Shown: positions 60,713-61,717 of the stretch, piece by piece | How positions within the stretch are numbered: position 1 is the stretch's first letter | How the letters are laid out: each line of letters begins with the position of its first letter | NCBI GenBank assembly: GCA_945889625.1 | Contig: CAMDCE010000028.1 | Coordinates: 1 to 61,717, forward strand | Source of the DNA: Asaia bogorensis | Lineage (GTDB): Bacteria > Pseudomonadota > Alphaproteobacteria > Reyranellales > Reyranellaceae | DNA: 61,717 bases | Direction: 5' to 3' | Made by a program: the position numbers and the translations under genes | Notes under the pieces: model-generated | What the model saw: only the letters and a program-made list of their open reading frames with translations | What the model was told of the DNA's origin: nothing | Database searches by the model: none

Positions 60713-61714
60713 TTAGCCGCGGCGCAGCCGCCGCAAGGCAAGATAGGTGGCGCCGACGATGCCCATCGGCATGAGATACATGAGCAGGATCAGCAGGATA
60801 CCGAAGATGGTGTAGGCCGAGAGGTCGAATGGCAGGCCGAGGTCGTTCTTGACGAAAAGCGTAATCGCCTGCGCCGAATTGTCGACCAGCACGTAAAAGA
60901 TGCCGCCGACCACCGAGCCCGTCAGCGAGCCGATGCCGCCCACCACCAGGCCGATCAGAAACTTGATCGATAGCCAGATGTTGAAACTGTCGGGCGCCAC
61001 GAAGGCGATGGCCGAAGCCGACAAAGCACCCGCGATGCCGGTGTAGGCGGCGCTGATGCCGAAGGTCACCGTCTTGTAGAGGGCGGTGTCGATGCCCATC
61101 GTATCGGCCGCGATGTGGTAGTCGCGGATCGCCATCATGGCCCGGCCGCTGCGGCTGTTCAGCATATTATGGGCCGCCCAGAACAGGACGATCATGACGA
61201 TCAGGCAGTAGTAGTAGAGCCACTGGTCTTCCGACAGCGGCAGGCCGAACGGCACCTCCGGCTTGTTGAGCACGATGCCCTGCACCCCGCCGGTCAGCCC
61301 TTCCAGCCACTTGTATTTCAGGATCTGCGGCACCGCGAGCGCCAGTGCGAAGGTGGCAAGGGCCAGGTAGTGGCCCTCCAGCTTGAGCGCCGGCAGGCCG
61401 AACAGATAGCCGACGATGAAGCACACGATCGCCGCAGCGGGCACGGTCAGCCAGTACGGCATGTTGAGGTGGTCCATCAGCACCGCGGCGGTATAGGCGC
61501 CGACGGCGTAGAAGGCGCCATGGCCGAGCGAGATCTGGCCGTTGAAGCCGGTCAGCAGGTTGAGCCCCAGCACGGCGATCGCGGCGATGATCATCGTGCT
61601 GACCAGGAACAGCCGGTAGTCCGAGATGGTGTCGGGAAACACCGGGTGCAGCAACGGCACGAAGACCGCCAGGGCGATGATGACCAGCAGCCACTTCCTG
61701 GGGAATGACGGCAT
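60713..61714 (-). CDS. livM: Branched-chain amino-acid ABC permease (LivM-like)
   Basis: A 333-residue permease with about nine hydrophobic helices. GLNLLTGFNGQISLGHGAFY and AVGAYTAAVLMDHLNMPYWL are the conserved N-terminal motifs, AIRDYHIAADTMGIDTALYK is the cytoplasmic loop, and VGGIGSLTGSVVGGIFYVLV the C-terminal block. ATG at 61714 lies three bases from the window end, so the gene appears complete but its ribosome-binding site is cut off. Partners (LivH, two ATPases) are expected beyond the edge. Confidence 0.93.
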   Translation of the reverse strand: MPSFPRKWLLVIIALAVFVPLLHPVFPDTISDYRLFLVSTMIIAAIAVLGLNLLTGFNGQISLGHGAFYAVGAYTAAVLMDHLNMPYWLTVPAAAIVCFIVGYLFGLPALKLEGHYLALATFALALAVPQILKYKWLEGLTGGVQGIVLNKPEVPFGLPLSEDQWLYYYCLIVMIVLFWAAHNMLNSRSGRAMMAIRDYHIAADTMGIDTALYKTVTFGISAAYTGIAGALSASAIAFVAPDSFNIWLSIKFLIGLVVGGIGSLTGSVVGGIFYVLVDNSAQAITLFVKNDLGLPFDLSAYTIFGILLILLMYLMPMGIVGATYLALRRLRRG

Positions 61715-61717
61715 GTC

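Overview
The window is GC-rich (visibly about 65% G+C) bacterial DNA with tightly packed genes. It most likely comes from a soil or freshwater alphaproteobacterium. The evidence is a glycine-dependent 5-aminolevulinate synthase (hemA, the C4 route of alphaproteobacteria), an orphan Bug/TctC binding protein, hydantoinase-type A/B subunits, several peptide and amino-acid ABC transporters, CaiB/BaiF CoA-transferase and M20 amidohydrolase genes, and REP-like palindromes typical of that class. A Reyranella-like or other Rhodospirillales/Hyphomicrobiales organism would fit, but this is inference. I see no rRNA, tRNA or CRISPR array.

Layout. (1) 1-1.4 kb is a mobile scar: most of a group II intron on the minus strand, lacking its reverse-transcriptase ORF, abuts the C-terminal part of a tyrosine recombinase on the plus strand. 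(2) 1.4-7.1 kb holds a GPH-type MFS symporter, then a minus-strand envelope-stress-like operon: ECF sigma factor, probable anti-sigma factor, Spy/CnrX-like periplasmic protein, DUF1800 and DUF1501. (3) 7.1-11.5 kb holds a gamma-glutamyltransferase-family enzyme coupled to a Leu/Ile/Val-type binding protein, a DUF1345 membrane protein and pyrE. (4) 11.6-15.9 kb is a peptide ABC system (binding protein, GNAT acetyltransferase, two permeases) without ATPases. (5) 16-23 kb is a mixed region: lipoprotein, DUF5681 gene pair, Bug/TctC protein, LLM flavin oxidoreductase, small proteins, an AT-richer unknown gene, a double carboxymuconolactone-decarboxylase protein and a methyltransferase. Two gene-end remnants suggest recombination here. 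(6) 23-27 kb holds hyuA-hyuB and a small secreted protein.

(7) 27.4-30.5 kb contains the most interesting locus. A three-gene minus-strand operon (HD-domain protein, 354-aa unknown protein, UGSC-family protein) ends in a gene whose frame crosses an in-frame TGA followed by Gly-Ser-Cys. The frame stays open for 80 more codons. A hairpin with bacterial SECIS geometry lies just after the TGA. I read this as a selenoprotein. The operon lies between a terminator and one of two copies of a structured repeat.

(8) 30.5-41.2 kb holds an HSL-type esterase, a TPR protein, a FAD monooxygenase, a MarR regulator divergent from a tandem DUF1428 protein with a palindromic operator between them, a CoA-transferase whose ribosome-binding site sits inside a long hairpin, a membrane class III cyclase, a DUF6671 protein and an M20 amidohydrolase. 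(9) 41.3-47.1 kb is a complete dipeptide/oligopeptide ABC operon (binding protein, two permeases, two ATPases). (10) 47.2-53.6 kb holds a class III aminotransferase, cytochrome c, ferritin-like protein, hemA and an MFS transporter. (11) 53.6-61.7 kb holds GST, nicotinate phosphoribosyltransferase, class II DAHP synthase, glutathione reductase, an EF-hand protein, and the start of a branched-chain amino-acid ABC operon that runs off the window.

Several families of intergenic palindromic repeats punctuate the window. One (three copies) lies within 2 bp of a stop codon every time. Another (two copies) shows compensatory changes in its hairpin arms.
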